Origin: Deltaproteobacteria bacterium
GTDB taxonomy: Bacteria; Lernaellota; Lernaellaia; JACKCT01
Assembly: GCA_020633895.1 (NCBI GenBank)
Contig: JACKCT010000001.1
Span: 186,001-250,000, forward strand
Direction of reading: 5' to 3'
DNA: 64,000 nucleotides
This document shows, piece after piece, positions 7,319 through 16,495 of the stretch (its first letter is position 1; every line of letters begins with the position of its first letter). A program made the position numbers and the translations under genes. Below the pieces are notes generated by a model, which did no database searches, was not told where the DNA came from, and worked only from the letters and a program-made list of their open reading frames with translations.

Positions 7319-9394
7319 ATGACTGCGCAACGCCCATATTCCTGGTGCATCGGGGTGCTGGCGGGGCTTTTGGCCCTGTTCGCGGCCTCTTTTGCCGTTG
7401 CGGATGACGAAATTTCGACGCTCGGCCCCCCGGCCGTGACCGTCGACGGTTTCGTTCGCGAGGTGAAGGACGCACTGGGCGTCAATCTGTTGTTCAACAT
7501 CCGCCCGACGCGCGAGGAACTGGCGATTTTCGGGACCGCGCTGGACCCGCTGCTCGCCGCGTACATGGACCGGGACGTCTTCGCCCTGCGCGAGGGGCTC
7601 ATCAACCTGCGCATGGCCTATCCCGAGGCCGCGTCGTCGGAAATCGTGCTGCTGCTCGACGCCGAGGCGTATTATATGGCCTCCAAGGACGACCTCGCCT
7701 TGCGCGTCCGCATGGCCAAGCCGATCTACCGCGACCTGCTGCATCTCTATCCTAAAACCGCCCGCACCAATCTGGCGCGCTTCCGCTACGGATCGATTCT
7801 CTTCCAACAGGGCTACGACCCGGAGGCCGCCGGCCAGTTCGCGTTCCTGATCGAGGACGACCGTGGCGATATGCGCAATAAAGCGTCGCTTTTCCTGGGC
7901 GAGACATTGACGCGCCTGGAGGATTTGGACGGGGCGAAGGAGAGTTTCGAGACCGTTTGGAACGGCAAGAAGGCGAGCAAGGCCGAACGCGCCGCGGCAG
8001 GCGCGGGTCTGGCGGTGGTCGCCACGCTGCGGGACGACAACGAGGCGGCGCGGGAATATTTCGACCAGGTGATCGAGTCGCCGGAGGACTGGACGAACCT
8101 GGACGAGACGGCGCTCTCGGCCCTGGCGCAACTGCATCGGCAGGCGGGGGAGAACGACGAGGCGAGGCAGGTCCTCGAAAAAATCATCGAGACCTATCCC
8201 AAGAGTGTCGAGCGGTCCCACTACGGCTATCGGCTGGCCGACATTCTGCGGGAGACCGGGCACAACGACGACGCGGCCCGGGTCTATCGCTTGATTATTG
8301 AGCAGGACGGCCACGGGGAATGGGGATTGGCCGCGCGGGTGCGTCTGGGGGATATGCTCGCCGCCGAACACCCGACGCAGTGGAACGAGGAGGCGGCCAA
8401 GCTCTATCGGGAGGTGATCGCCGATCCCCTCTACGCCGACGAGAGCATCGACGCTCAATGGTCGTTGGCCCGGATGGAAGTGGCCACCGGTCGCCTGCGC
8501 GAGGCGCTGGACGAATTGGCCAACATGCTCGCCCGCCCGGCGAAGCCCGAGATCAAGATGGACGGGCTCAAGCTCATCGGCGGCGCGTACGCGGATCTGG
8601 CTGAAGACCTTTACGCCAATCGGGACTTCGGGCAGATCGCCCGGCTGTTCTCGCTGTATACGCCGTACCTGTTCACGCAGGAACTCAATGAGACGACTTT
8701 CGACCGCGTCGTGGAGGCGTACGAGCAGTCGCTGCTGTTCGACAGCCTGCTGACCATCGCGGTCTCCGAAGCGGCCCAACGTTTCTACCCCCACCGGGCG
8801 GAGCTTGCGCGCGCCCACGCCCTGGCTGCTCGGGGCGAGACGGACAAGGCCCGCGTCATCTGCCGCTACCTGATGAAAAACGACGACGGCTACGTGGCCC
8901 GCCGCGCCGCGCTGCAATTGGTGCGCATGGCCGCCGCGGAGGACAACCCGATTCTGGTGATTGAATCGTCCAACGACGCCTTGAGCCTGCCTCACGACGC
9001 CCTGGACCGGGCCGAACTGATGGTGCTGCGCTCGACGGCGAAGCTGCGCCTGGGCGACACGGTGGCGTCATTGGAAGGCTTCGATCAGGCGACGGACCTT
9101 TTGCTGCCCGCCGAATCGGCGCGGGAGCGACGCTTGCTTGCCGACGCCCTGTTTGGACTGGCTCAGGGGCTGGACACAGCCGGGCGATCGGGCCGGGCGG
9201 TGGAAGTGTACGAGGCCGCCGTCGGTGCGTTCCCGGATGACGCCCGTTCCCCGTCGGCGCGGGTGCGTCTGCGGATGATGGCCGGGGAAGACAACACGAT
9301 CGGCGAGCCCTATTGGGACAAGCTCGCCGCACTTCTGGCCAAAACACGAGGATGGACCAAGGACAACGCGACGCGCCTGGCCCGCAACGGCTAG
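7319..9394 (+). CDS. secreted TPR-repeat protein
   Basis: The 691-residue protein has an N-terminal signal peptide (hydrophobic stretch GVLAGLLALFAASFAVA, cleavage after about residue 29). The rest is helical, with repeated TPR-like units, for example around residues 165-330 (KASLFLGETLTRLEDLDGAKE, FRYGSILFQQGYDPEAAGQF, GYRLADILRETGHNDDAARVY) and again near 600-650. It should be periplasmic or outer-membrane associated and act as a scaffold. It lies between the NtrC gene and a kinase/NtrC pair in a flagellar locus, so a role in motility or envelope assembly is inferred. No Shine-Dalgarno is obvious before the ATG. Confidence 0.88.
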   Translation: MTAQRPYSWCIGVLAGLLALFAASFAVADDEISTLGPPAVTVDGFVREVKDALGVNLLFNIRPTREELAIFGTALDPLLAAYMDRDVFALREGLINLRMAYPEAASSEIVLLLDAEAYYMASKDDLALRVRMAKPIYRDLLHLYPKTARTNLARFRYGSILFQQGYDPEAAGQFAFLIEDDRGDMRNKASLFLGETLTRLEDLDGAKESFETVWNGKKASKAERAAAGAGLAVVATLRDDNEAAREYFDQVIESPEDWTNLDETALSALAQLHRQAGENDEARQVLEKIIETYPKSVERSHYGYRLADILRETGHNDDAARVYRLIIEQDGHGEWGLAARVRLGDMLAAEHPTQWNEEAAKLYREVIADPLYADESIDAQWSLARMEVATGRLREALDELANMLARPAKPEIKMDGLKLIGGAYADLAEDLYANRDFGQIARLFSLYTPYLFTQELNETTFDRVVEAYEQSLLFDSLLTIAVSEAAQRFYPHRAELARAHALAARGETDKARVICRYLMKNDDGYVARRAALQLVRMAAAEDNPILVIESSNDALSLPHDALDRAELMVLRSTAKLRLGDTVASLEGFDQATDLLLPAESARERRLLADALFGLAQGLDTAGRSGRAVEVYEAAVGAFPDDARSPSARVRLRMMAGEDNTIGEPYWDKLAALLAKTRGWTKDNATRLARNG

Positions 9395-9450
9395 ACGGCG
9401 TTCGGCATTGATTGCGGCGGCCCAGTTCGGGGTCGCGAAACGAGGATACC

Positions 9451-10731
9451 TTGCAACCCACGCAGCCCAATCCCAGCGATGTGCAGATGTTGATCGAGGC
9501 GTTCGAGCGCTTCTCGGGCGCCGGTGAGACCGTGACCCGCGCCTATCGGGAGTTGCAGACCAAGGTCGACGAGTTGGACACCGAACTGGACGCCAAGAAC
9601 CGCGAGCTGGCGACGAATCTCGCCGAAAAGGATCGCCTGACCGCCTACCTGCGCAAGGTGCTTGAGAGCATGGGGGAAGGCATCCTCGTGGTCGGCGCCG
9701 ACGAGCGCGTGGAAATGGCGAACGCGGCGGCGGCGGATCTGTTCGGGAAGACGGCGAACGAGGTGAAAGGCCGCGCGCTGGCCGACGTGCTCAAAAGCGT
9801 CTTTGCCGACGAGTCCATCGCCAAGCAACTGGTGCGTCGGGACGGTCGGGTGCGGGAGGGGGAATTTCGCCTGGTGGAAGGCGAGGGCGCGCGCATGTTG
9901 CGCGTTCGATGTCATCCCTTGACCGGGCGGGAAGGTGTCGCGACGGGGCGCATTCTGGTGCTGGAAGACGTCACCGACGAGGCGCGCACCAAGGCCCAAT
10001 CGGCCCGCACGCAGCGCCTGGCGGCCATGGGCGACATGGCGGTGAAGATCGTGCACGAGGTGCGCAATCCGATGGGGTCCATCGAATTGGTGGCCAGCCT
10101 GCTGGCCCGGGATCTGGATTCGATGCCCGCGTCCCTCGAACTGGTGCAGCGCATCCAGTCGGGCATCCGCAGCATGAATCTGATCATCGATAACCTGCTC
10201 TCCTTCGCCCGTGACACCCAGCCCCGAACGCAGAACGTGGACATGCCGACGATCATCGACCAGTGCCTTGAGGCCCAAATCCATCTTCTGCATACGCAGA
10301 AAATCGACGCCGACCACCGCCGGCCCGAGGGCGAGGACGTGCGTGTCCGGGGCGACGGCGCGCTGCTGCAGCAGGTTTTCATGAACCTGGTGCTCAACGC
10401 CGCCCAGGCGATGACCACCGGCGGGAACCTGACCGTCGAATACCGCCCGGCGACACTGGAATCGAACGGCGAGGAGAAGGCGGCGTGGCGGGTGCTGGTC
10501 AAGGACACCGGCGTCGGCATGAGCGCCGAGACCCGCGAGCGGGTCTTTCATCCGTTTTTCACGACCAAGGAGCGGGGGACGGGCCTGGGCCTGGCCCTCT
10601 GCCACAACATCATTCAGGCCCACGGCGGCCGTATCGACGTGGAATCCGAACCGGGGCGGGGCACGACCTTCGCCGTCACCTTGGCGGCCTGGACGGACGG
10701 GGCCGACGCCAAACCCGGTCTGAACGACTAA
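9451..10731 (+). CDS. PAS-domain sensor histidine kinase, FlrB/FleS-like
   Basis: The best start is TTG 9451, five nt after GAGG. An in-frame TTG at 9412 lacks a ribosome site. The 426-residue protein is soluble. It has an N-terminal coiled coil (ELQTKVDELDTELDAKNREL), a PAS domain (about residues 67-185), an H-box with His202 in KIVHEVRNPMG, then HATPase_c with N box NLVLNAAQAM, VKDTGVGM and GTGLGLALC. There are no membrane segments, as in FlrB/FleS kinases that phosphorylate a flagellar NtrC partner. The partner is 12 nt downstream. Confidence 0.92.
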   Translation: MQPTQPNPSDVQMLIEAFERFSGAGETVTRAYRELQTKVDELDTELDAKNRELATNLAEKDRLTAYLRKVLESMGEGILVVGADERVEMANAAAADLFGKTANEVKGRALADVLKSVFADESIAKQLVRRDGRVREGEFRLVEGEGARMLRVRCHPLTGREGVATGRILVLEDVTDEARTKAQSARTQRLAAMGDMAVKIVHEVRNPMGSIELVASLLARDLDSMPASLELVQRIQSGIRSMNLIIDNLLSFARDTQPRTQNVDMPTIIDQCLEAQIHLLHTQKIDADHRRPEGEDVRVRGDGALLQQVFMNLVLNAAQAMTTGGNLTVEYRPATLESNGEEKAAWRVLVKDTGVGMSAETRERVFHPFFTTKERGTGLGLALCHNIIQAHGGRIDVESEPGRGTTFAVTLAAWTDGADAKPGLND

Positions 10732-10743
10732 AGGACGAGGACG

Positions 10744-12189
10744 ATGAACTATCACGGAAAAGTGCTGGTGGCCGACGACGAAATCAATATGCGCGAGGCG
10801 CTGGACCTGACGCTCTCCCGCATCGGCTTTACCGTGGTGACGGCCACCGACGGCCACGAGGCGATCGCCAAGCTGCACGGCTCGGACGAATATCGCCTGC
10901 TGGTCACGGACGTGAACATGCCCAAGGCCAACGGCATGGACGTGCTGGCCGAGGCCGTGCGACTGCGTCCGGGCTTGCCGGTTATCGTCATCACCGGCTT
11001 CGGCACGATTCAAAACGCGGTGGACGCCATGAAAGCCGGGGCCGCGGATTACATCGTCAAGCCTTTCAACGCCGACGCCCTGGAAGCGGCGATCGCCAAG
11101 CACGTCAAGGACCCGGTCGCCGCCATTCACGACGTCACCCCACAGGCGACGTCGGCCAAGGGCAAATCCGGTGACGGCATCGCCCATGCTCCGGATAAAC
11201 CCTTCCTCACGAAGGATCCCCAGACGCTCAAGATCGTCAAGATCGCCGCCGAGATCGCCAAGACCGACGCGACGGTGCTCATCGAGGGGGAAAGCGGCAC
11301 GGGTAAAGAGGTGCTGGCCCGCCTGATCCACAACAACAGCCCGCGCAAATCCGCGCCGTTCGTCGCCGTCAACTGCGCGGCGGTACCGGCGAATCTGTTG
11401 GAAAGCGAGCTGTTCGGACACGAGAAAGGCGCGTTCACCGGCGCGATGACGGGCAAGAAAGGCAAGTTCGAGATGGCCGACGGCGGCACCATCCTGCTCG
11501 ACGAGATCGGCGAAATGGAGGCCGTGTTGCAGTCCAAGTTGCTGCGGGTGTTGCAGGAGCGGGAGATCGACCGCATCGGCGGCTCGGGGCCTCGGGCGAT
11601 CAACGTGCGCGTCGTATGCACGACCAACGCGAACCTGCCCAAGCTCGTCGCCGAGGGCAAATTCCGCGAGGATCTGTTCTATCGCCTGAACGTCATTCCC
11701 TTGACGCTTCCGCCCCTCCGGGAGCGGTCGGGAGATGTCGAAATTCTGGCGGCCCATTTTGCGGAGAAATTCGCGCGGCACCATGGCCGTGCCGTGCCGG
11801 TGATGTCGGCGGAAGCTCTTGAAAGTCTTAAGAAAAATCCCTGGAAAGGCAACGTGCGCGAATTGTCGAACACCATCGAACGCGCCTTGCTGCTCACTAG
11901 CGGGGACGAAATCACGTCCGCGAGCCTGTCGATTGTCGAAAACCGGTCCATTTCCGCCGTGAAAAGCGTCGAGAATCCGACGGATGCGACCCTGCCGACG
12001 GGGCTGTCGCTCAAGGAATTGGAGCGTCAGATGATTATGAAAACCCTGGACGAGCAGGGCGGCAACCGCACCCAGACGGCCAAGACGCTGGGCATCTCCA
12101 TCCGCACGCTACGCAACAAGCTGCATGAGTACGGCGAGATGGGCGGGGACGATTCGGACGACGCCGAGGCGGTCAATGTTGCCTCCTAG
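10744..12189 (+). CDS. sigma54-dependent response regulator, FlrC/FleR-like
   Basis: The 481-residue protein has a receiver domain with Asp56 in VTDVNMPK and an AAA+ domain with Walker A GESGTGKE (182-189), GAFTGA loop (229-234), LLDEIGE and FREDLFYRLNVIPL. A C-terminal Fis-type HTH reads GGNRTQTAKTLGISIRTLRN. The start follows AAAGGACGAGG. It forms a pair with the upstream kinase and sits directly before a sigma54 promoter and the flgC operon, so it is the likely direct activator of the basal-body genes. Confidence 0.94.
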   Translation: MNYHGKVLVADDEINMREALDLTLSRIGFTVVTATDGHEAIAKLHGSDEYRLLVTDVNMPKANGMDVLAEAVRLRPGLPVIVITGFGTIQNAVDAMKAGAADYIVKPFNADALEAAIAKHVKDPVAAIHDVTPQATSAKGKSGDGIAHAPDKPFLTKDPQTLKIVKIAAEIAKTDATVLIEGESGTGKEVLARLIHNNSPRKSAPFVAVNCAAVPANLLESELFGHEKGAFTGAMTGKKGKFEMADGGTILLDEIGEMEAVLQSKLLRVLQEREIDRIGGSGPRAINVRVVCTTNANLPKLVAEGKFREDLFYRLNVIPLTLPPLRERSGDVEILAAHFAEKFARHHGRAVPVMSAEALESLKKNPWKGNVRELSNTIERALLLTSGDEITSASLSIVENRSISAVKSVENPTDATLPTGLSLKELERQMIMKTLDEQGGNRTQTAKTLGISIRTLRNKLHEYGEMGGDDSDDAEAVNVAS

Positions 12190-12229
12190 CGGCAAAATCC
12201 GCCGGGGATTCGCAAAACCGGCAATTTTT

Positions 12230-12265
12230 AAAAACACTATAAAAACAATGGCTTATAAGGTTTTT
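12230..12265. promoter_or_regulatory. 13-bp inverted repeat next to the flgC promoter
   Basis: AAAAACACTATAA (12230-12242) and TTATAAGGTTTTT (12253-12265) are inverted copies with 11 of 13 matching bases and a 10-nt centre. The repeat ends only 5 bp before the -24 element. It may be an activator site, or the end of the upstream transcript; I cannot decide. Confidence 0.4.
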
Positions 12266-12270
12266 CCCGA

Positions 12271-12285
12271 TGGCACGGCCCTTGC
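12271..12285 (+). promoter_or_regulatory. sigma54 promoter of the flgC-fliE-fliF operon
   Basis: TGGCACGGCCCTTGC carries the -24 GG (12272-12273) and -12 GC (12284-12285) in the correct spacing and matches the TGGCAC-N5-TTGC consensus completely. The start would be near 12297, leaving a 40-nt leader with GGGGAGG before the flgC ATG at 12337. Two sigma54 activators are encoded immediately upstream. Confidence 0.88.
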
Positions 12286-12336
12286 CTTTCTTCCCGGACG
12301 GAGAGTTCGGAAACCCCTTGAGGGGAGGTAGGAAAC

Positions 12337-12768
12337 ATGGGTTTGTATCGTGTCATGGCGATCGGTTCGACGGGGTTGGCCGCCCAGCGCCTCCGCATGG
12401 AAGCGCTTTCGTCGAACCTGTCCAACGTGAACACCACGGCCGGTCCGGACGGTCGGGTGTACCAGCGGCGGATGCCCGTCTTCCGGGCCGAGCAAGTCGG
12501 CAACGATTTTGCATCGACTCTGGACGCGCAACGCAAACTGTACGAGGTACGCGTGGACCGCATCACCACCGACAAACGTGACCCGATCATGGCGTACGAC
12601 CCGGGCCATCCGGATGCGAACGCCGAGGGCTACGTGGCCTATCCCAACATCAACACGATGGAGGAGATGGTCGGGCTGATGAGCGCGGCGCGCAACTACG
12701 AGGCCAATCTGACGGCCGTGAACGCGGCCAAGGAAATGGCCAAACGGGCCATCGAGCTGGCCGGCTAA
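12337..12768 (+). CDS. flgC: flagellar basal-body rod protein FlgC
   Basis: The 143 residues have the rod-protein N-terminus (MGLYRVMAIGSTGLAAQRLRM), the motif SSNLSNVNTT shared by rod and hook proteins, and the FlgC C-terminus (VGLMSAARNYEANLTAVNAAKEM). The length is normal for FlgC. It forms part of the proximal rod in the periplasm and is exported by the flagellar type III system. It is the first gene after the sigma54 promoter. flgB, which normally comes before flgC, is not found here. Confidence 0.96.
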   Translation: MGLYRVMAIGSTGLAAQRLRMEALSSNLSNVNTTAGPDGRVYQRRMPVFRAEQVGNDFASTLDAQRKLYEVRVDRITTDKRDPIMAYDPGHPDANAEGYVAYPNINTMEEMVGLMSAARNYEANLTAVNAAKEMAKRAIELAG

Positions 12769-12779
12769 GGAGAGGACTG

Positions 12780-13094
12780 ATGGACGACATTACCCTTCTT
12801 AGCAAGCTCCAGTCGCTCAAGCCCGCGGAGGCGTTGCGCCCGGGAGCCGAGGCCAAGAAAGCCGACGAGCAGGGCCCGGCGTTCAGCGAAGTGCTCAAGA
12901 GCGCGATCGAAGAGGTCTCGGGCCTGGAAAGCGAAGCGGACCAGGCTATTCAGGAACTGATCACCGGACAGAACGACAACATCCACGAAGCCATGATCGC
13001 GCTGCAAAAAGCCGACGTGTCCTTCAAGGCGATGATGGAAGTCCGGGACAAACTGATCGGGGCCTACAAGGAAATCATGCGTATGCAAGTTTAG
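12780..13094 (+). CDS. fliE: flagellar hook-basal body protein FliE
   Basis: The 104-residue protein has the FliE pattern of a variable N-terminus followed by SFSEVL-like FSEVLKSAIEEV, then helices ending in ALQKADVSFKAMMEVRDKLIGAYKEIMRMQV, the conserved family ending. It is the adaptor between the MS ring (FliF) and the rod. The start follows GGAGAGGACTG, 12 nt after flgC. Confidence 0.95.
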   Translation: MDDITLLSKLQSLKPAEALRPGAEAKKADEQGPAFSEVLKSAIEEVSGLESEADQAIQELITGQNDNIHEAMIALQKADVSFKAMMEVRDKLIGAYKEIMRMQV

Positions 13095-13110
13095 GGGGTG
13101 AGACGCCGCC

Positions 13111-14817
13111 ATGGCTCAAGCTGAATCCGTGTTTTCCCAGCTAAGCCGTCAACTTTCCGAACTCTCCACCGGAAAGAAGATCAGCTTCGGCATCTTTCTC
13201 GTCCTGGGCGTCGTTGTCGTCCTGGCCGTTGTGCATTTTTCCAGTCAGCCGCGTTTTCGCGTGCTGTATTCGGATTTGCCGGCCCAGGATGTGGCGGCCA
13301 TCGTCGAGAAGCTCAAGGCCGACAGGGTTCCTTATCAGATCACCGGCGCCGGTTCCGGCGTGGCCGTTCCCGATCAGCAGTACTACGACATCAAAATGTC
13401 GCTGGCCACCGAAGGTCTGCCCCAGGGCGGGTCGATGGGCTTTGAGCTGTTCGACCGTCAGAATTCGGGCATGACCGAATTCCAGCAGCGCATCACCTAT
13501 CAGCGCGCCTTGCAAGGCGAGCTGGCCCGCACCATCGGCAAGATCTCCGCCGTGGAACAGGCGCGCGTTCACCTGGCCCTACCCAAGGAGAGCCTGTTCA
13601 AGGAAGACCAGCGCGAGGCCACGGCTTCGGTCGTCATCAACCTGGCTCCCAACGCCAAGCTTAAGGAAGACGAGATCGAGGGCATCGCTTTCCTGGTCGC
13701 CGGCAGCGTCGACGGCCTGGAGCCCGAGAACGTGAACATCATGGACGCCCGGGGCGTTATGCTTTCCCGCGCCGGTCGGGACGAGGTGGCCGGGCCAATC
13801 AACGGCCAGATGATGGACTACCAGCGGCGCATGGAGGCCAACCTGGAGCACCGCGTCGTCTCCATGCTGGCGCGACTGGTGGGCCCGGAGAAAGTCGACG
13901 CGAAGGTCACGGCCGATCTGGATTTCCGCCAGGTCCGCAAGCTCGAAGAGCGCTACGACCCGGACAGCCAGGTGGCGCGCAGCGAGTCGACCTCCGACGA
14001 ATCGCGTAATGAAGCCGAGTCCAACTCCGCCGCCGGGGGCGCGCCGGGCATTGACGCCAACCTGCCCAACGGCGCCGAAACCGGCAGCGGAACGCAGTCC
14101 CGCAATTCCTCCACCGGCGTGCGCGAGACCATCAACTACGAAATCAGCAAGGTCGTCTCGGAAATCTCCGAGCCGGTCGGCGAGATCAAGCGCCTGTCGG
14201 TGGCGGTCATGGTCGACGGCACCTACGTCAACGGCGGCGAGGGTTCCGAGGACCGCATCTACAAGGAACGCACCCCCGAGGAAATGGCCTCCATCACCGC
14301 GCTGGTGAAAAACGCCATTGGCTACAGCGAAGAGCGCGGCGACCAGATCGAAGTGCTCAATGTGCCCTTCCAGACCACCATGGACATCCCGACGGAGACC
14401 TCCAGCGGCATGGACCCGGCGCTGTTGCGCATGATCATCAACTACAGCCTCTACGGCGTGATGTTGCTGATCGCGACGATCTTCGTCTGGCGGATGATGC
14501 GCTTCCTGACCGCCCCGGCTGAATACGACGCGGCCCAGATCGGCGGCCTGCTGCCGGCGGGAGTGGGCGACGTGGAGCGCCTGTTGGAAAGCGGCGGCGA
14601 ACGCACCCGCGCCGGGCAACTCCTGGGCGAGGCCGGTGGCCGATTGCTCGGGGGCGAAACCGCCGCCAAGGGCGGCGCCGAGAAAAACGACCAGAGCGAG
14701 GCCGACCGTCGCAAGAAGCTCGAGGAGCAACGCAAGGCCCTGATGGACAACGCCCAAAAGGACCAGAAAGCCGTCGCGCTGATGGTCCGCAAATGGCTGA
14801 AGGAAGATCATAAGTAA
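13111..14817 (+). CDS. fliF: flagellar MS-ring protein FliF
   Basis: The 568-residue protein has two membrane segments, as in FliF: one near residues 29-48 (FGIFLVLGVVVVLAVVHF) and one near 445-462 (YSLYGVMLLIATIFVWRMM). The large periplasmic part contains the ring-building domains (RVLYSDLPAQDVAAIVEKL; ARVHLALPKESLF; ASVVINLAP). A disordered Ser/Gly/Asn stretch lies around residue 305. The cytoplasmic tail should bind FliG. The stop overlaps the fliG start by one base (TAATG). Confidence 0.96.
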   Translation: MAQAESVFSQLSRQLSELSTGKKISFGIFLVLGVVVVLAVVHFSSQPRFRVLYSDLPAQDVAAIVEKLKADRVPYQITGAGSGVAVPDQQYYDIKMSLATEGLPQGGSMGFELFDRQNSGMTEFQQRITYQRALQGELARTIGKISAVEQARVHLALPKESLFKEDQREATASVVINLAPNAKLKEDEIEGIAFLVAGSVDGLEPENVNIMDARGVMLSRAGRDEVAGPINGQMMDYQRRMEANLEHRVVSMLARLVGPEKVDAKVTADLDFRQVRKLEERYDPDSQVARSESTSDESRNEAESNSAAGGAPGIDANLPNGAETGSGTQSRNSSTGVRETINYEISKVVSEISEPVGEIKRLSVAVMVDGTYVNGGEGSEDRIYKERTPEEMASITALVKNAIGYSEERGDQIEVLNVPFQTTMDIPTETSSGMDPALLRMIINYSLYGVMLLIATIFVWRMMRFLTAPAEYDAAQIGGLLPAGVGDVERLLESGGERTRAGQLLGEAGGRLLGGETAAKGGAEKNDQSEADRRKKLEEQRKALMDNAQKDQKAVALMVRKWLKEDHK

Positions 14818-15839
14818 TGGCTACCGCGGAACAGAAACCCGTCGAAGGGCTCCGCCTGAAAGGGCCGGAGAAGGCCGCCGCCCTGCTGCTGTTCCTGGGC
14901 GAGCAGATCAGCGCCGAGGTGATGCGCAACCTGGACGACGACGAGATCCACGAGGTCGTCAAGACCATCGCCATCATGACGGACATTACGCCCGAAATGA
15001 TGGACGTGGTCGTCACCGAGTTTAATCGGCGCATCATCGAGGAAGGCTATATGTCCGAGGTGGGCAAGGACTTCGTCGAGAAAGTCGTCAAAAAAGCCCT
15101 GCCCAATCAGCGGGCCACCCATGTCCTCAAGCGCCTGAGCTACATCGAGAAGCTCGAGGATCTGAAAAAATACGATGCCCGCACGATCTTCAACCTGATT
15201 TCCAAGGAGCATCCCCAGGTCATCGCGTTTGTGTGCTCCCATCTGCCCACGGCGTTGACCACGGAAATCATCGGGCGCCTTCCCGAGGACATGCAGTACG
15301 AGGTCATCAAGCGCATCGCGCGCATGGAGCACGTCATTCCCGGCACGATGGAAGAGGTCATCGACTCGCTGGTGCAGGATATCTCCAGCTATCGAGTGGG
15401 CGCCTCCGAATCCACCGGCGGCGTCAAGCCCGCGGCCGAAATCGTCAACTCCATGAAAAAAGCCACGGCCAACGAGATCATGCGCAAGGTCGAGGAAGAG
15501 GATCCGGATCTGGCCGAGGAAATCGGCTCTTACATGTTCGTCTTCGAGGATCTGCTCAACGTGGACGATCGCGGCATCCAGACGATCCTCAAAGAGGTGT
15601 CCAACGACGATCTGGTCGGCGCCCTGAAGATGGCCAGCGACGAGGTCAAGAACAAGATCTTCCGCAACATCTCCTCGCGCGCCGCCGAGATGATCCAAGA
15701 GGATTTGGACGTGCGCGGACCCATGCGGCTGACCGACGTGGAAAAGGCCCAGCAGGCCATCATCCGCATCGCCCGCAAGCTGGAGCAGGAAGGCAAGATT
15801 TACGTCCAAGGCCGCGGCGGCGAAGAGACCTTCGTCTAA
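14817..15839 (+). CDS. fliG: flagellar motor switch protein FliG
   Basis: The 340-residue protein has the FliG N domain (LKGPEKAAALLLFLG), the middle domain with EHPQVIAFVCSHLP (EHPQ motif) and the C-terminal torque domain with charged helix SNDDLVGALKMASDEVKNKIFRNIS, then DLDVRGPMRL. The Lys, Arg, Glu and Asp residues that interact with MotA are in place. It sits on the cytoplasmic face of the MS ring and transmits torque. Confidence 0.96.
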   Translation: MATAEQKPVEGLRLKGPEKAAALLLFLGEQISAEVMRNLDDDEIHEVVKTIAIMTDITPEMMDVVVTEFNRRIIEEGYMSEVGKDFVEKVVKKALPNQRATHVLKRLSYIEKLEDLKKYDARTIFNLISKEHPQVIAFVCSHLPTALTTEIIGRLPEDMQYEVIKRIARMEHVIPGTMEEVIDSLVQDISSYRVGASESTGGVKPAAEIVNSMKKATANEIMRKVEEEDPDLAEEIGSYMFVFEDLLNVDDRGIQTILKEVSNDDLVGALKMASDEVKNKIFRNISSRAAEMIQEDLDVRGPMRLTDVEKAQQAIIRIARKLEQEGKIYVQGRGGEETFV

Positions 15840-15863
15840 CCGCCGATCGGGATGGGAGAGTTC

Positions 15864-16484
15864 GTGAGCGCTTTTGTCAAGGATCGCATCCACGCCCCCG
15901 GCGGAGCGTCGTTTCCCGAACGAACGCCCGATTTTCGCCAGGTGGATTTCGAAGCCCGGGCCCGGCAGGTCCTGGACGACGCCCAGCGCCGCGGCGCGGC
16001 CATCGAACGGCGCGCGTACGAGGAGGGCTTTGAGAAGGGCGAGCGCGCGGGGCTGGCGCTGGGCAAGGAGCAACTCGTTCCCGCGCTGGAGGAATTGCAC
16101 TCTTTGATCCAGGGGATCGCCGGCGCCAAGGACAATCTGGTGCGGTCCATGGAAAAGGATATCGTCAAGCTCGCGCTGACCATCGCCGAACGGGTGGTGC
16201 ATCACAAGATCGCCGAGGACGACGTGATCGTGCTCGAAGCGGTCCGCAAGGCCATCGACGAATTCACCGACCGGGGGACCGTGGAAATCTTCGCCGCCCC
16301 CACCCAGGTCGATCTGATCCGCACCATGAAGCCGGAACTGCTGGACGTGGACGGCATCGACGAGGTGCACATCCTCGCCGACGACACCATCCGGCCCGGC
16401 GGCTGCCGTGTGCGCACCAAAAACGGATTCATTGACGCCACCGTCGACACGGCTTTGTCGGCGGTTCGGCGCATCGTCTCGTGA
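15864..16484 (+). CDS. fliH: flagellar export regulator FliH
   Basis: GTG 15864 follows GGGAGAG at short spacing; an in-frame ATG at 15852 lacks a clear ribosome site. The protein (about 206 residues) has an N-terminal disordered part, a helix with GxxxG-like spacing (RAYEEGFEKGERAGLALGKEQL), a coiled part, and the conserved FliH C-terminus (DIVKLALTIAERVVHHK; VRIRAD-type ending RVRTKNGFIDATVDTALSAVRRIV). FliH binds and inhibits the FliI ATPase. It lies between fliG and fliI in the standard order. Confidence 0.92.
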   Translation: MSAFVKDRIHAPGGASFPERTPDFRQVDFEARARQVLDDAQRRGAAIERRAYEEGFEKGERAGLALGKEQLVPALEELHSLIQGIAGAKDNLVRSMEKDIVKLALTIAERVVHHKIAEDDVIVLEAVRKAIDEFTDRGTVEIFAAPTQVDLIRTMKPELLDVDGIDEVHILADDTIRPGGCRVRTKNGFIDATVDTALSAVRRIVS

Positions 16485-16495
16485 TCGGAGCGGGC

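Noticed and set aside
14808-16370. Long minus-strand frame opposite fliG and fliH
   Set aside because: Antisense frames open by chance in GC-rich DNA; the plus-strand genes are certain. The same holds for long antisense frames at 3011-4663, 5733-7187, 9391-11784 and 24143-26056.
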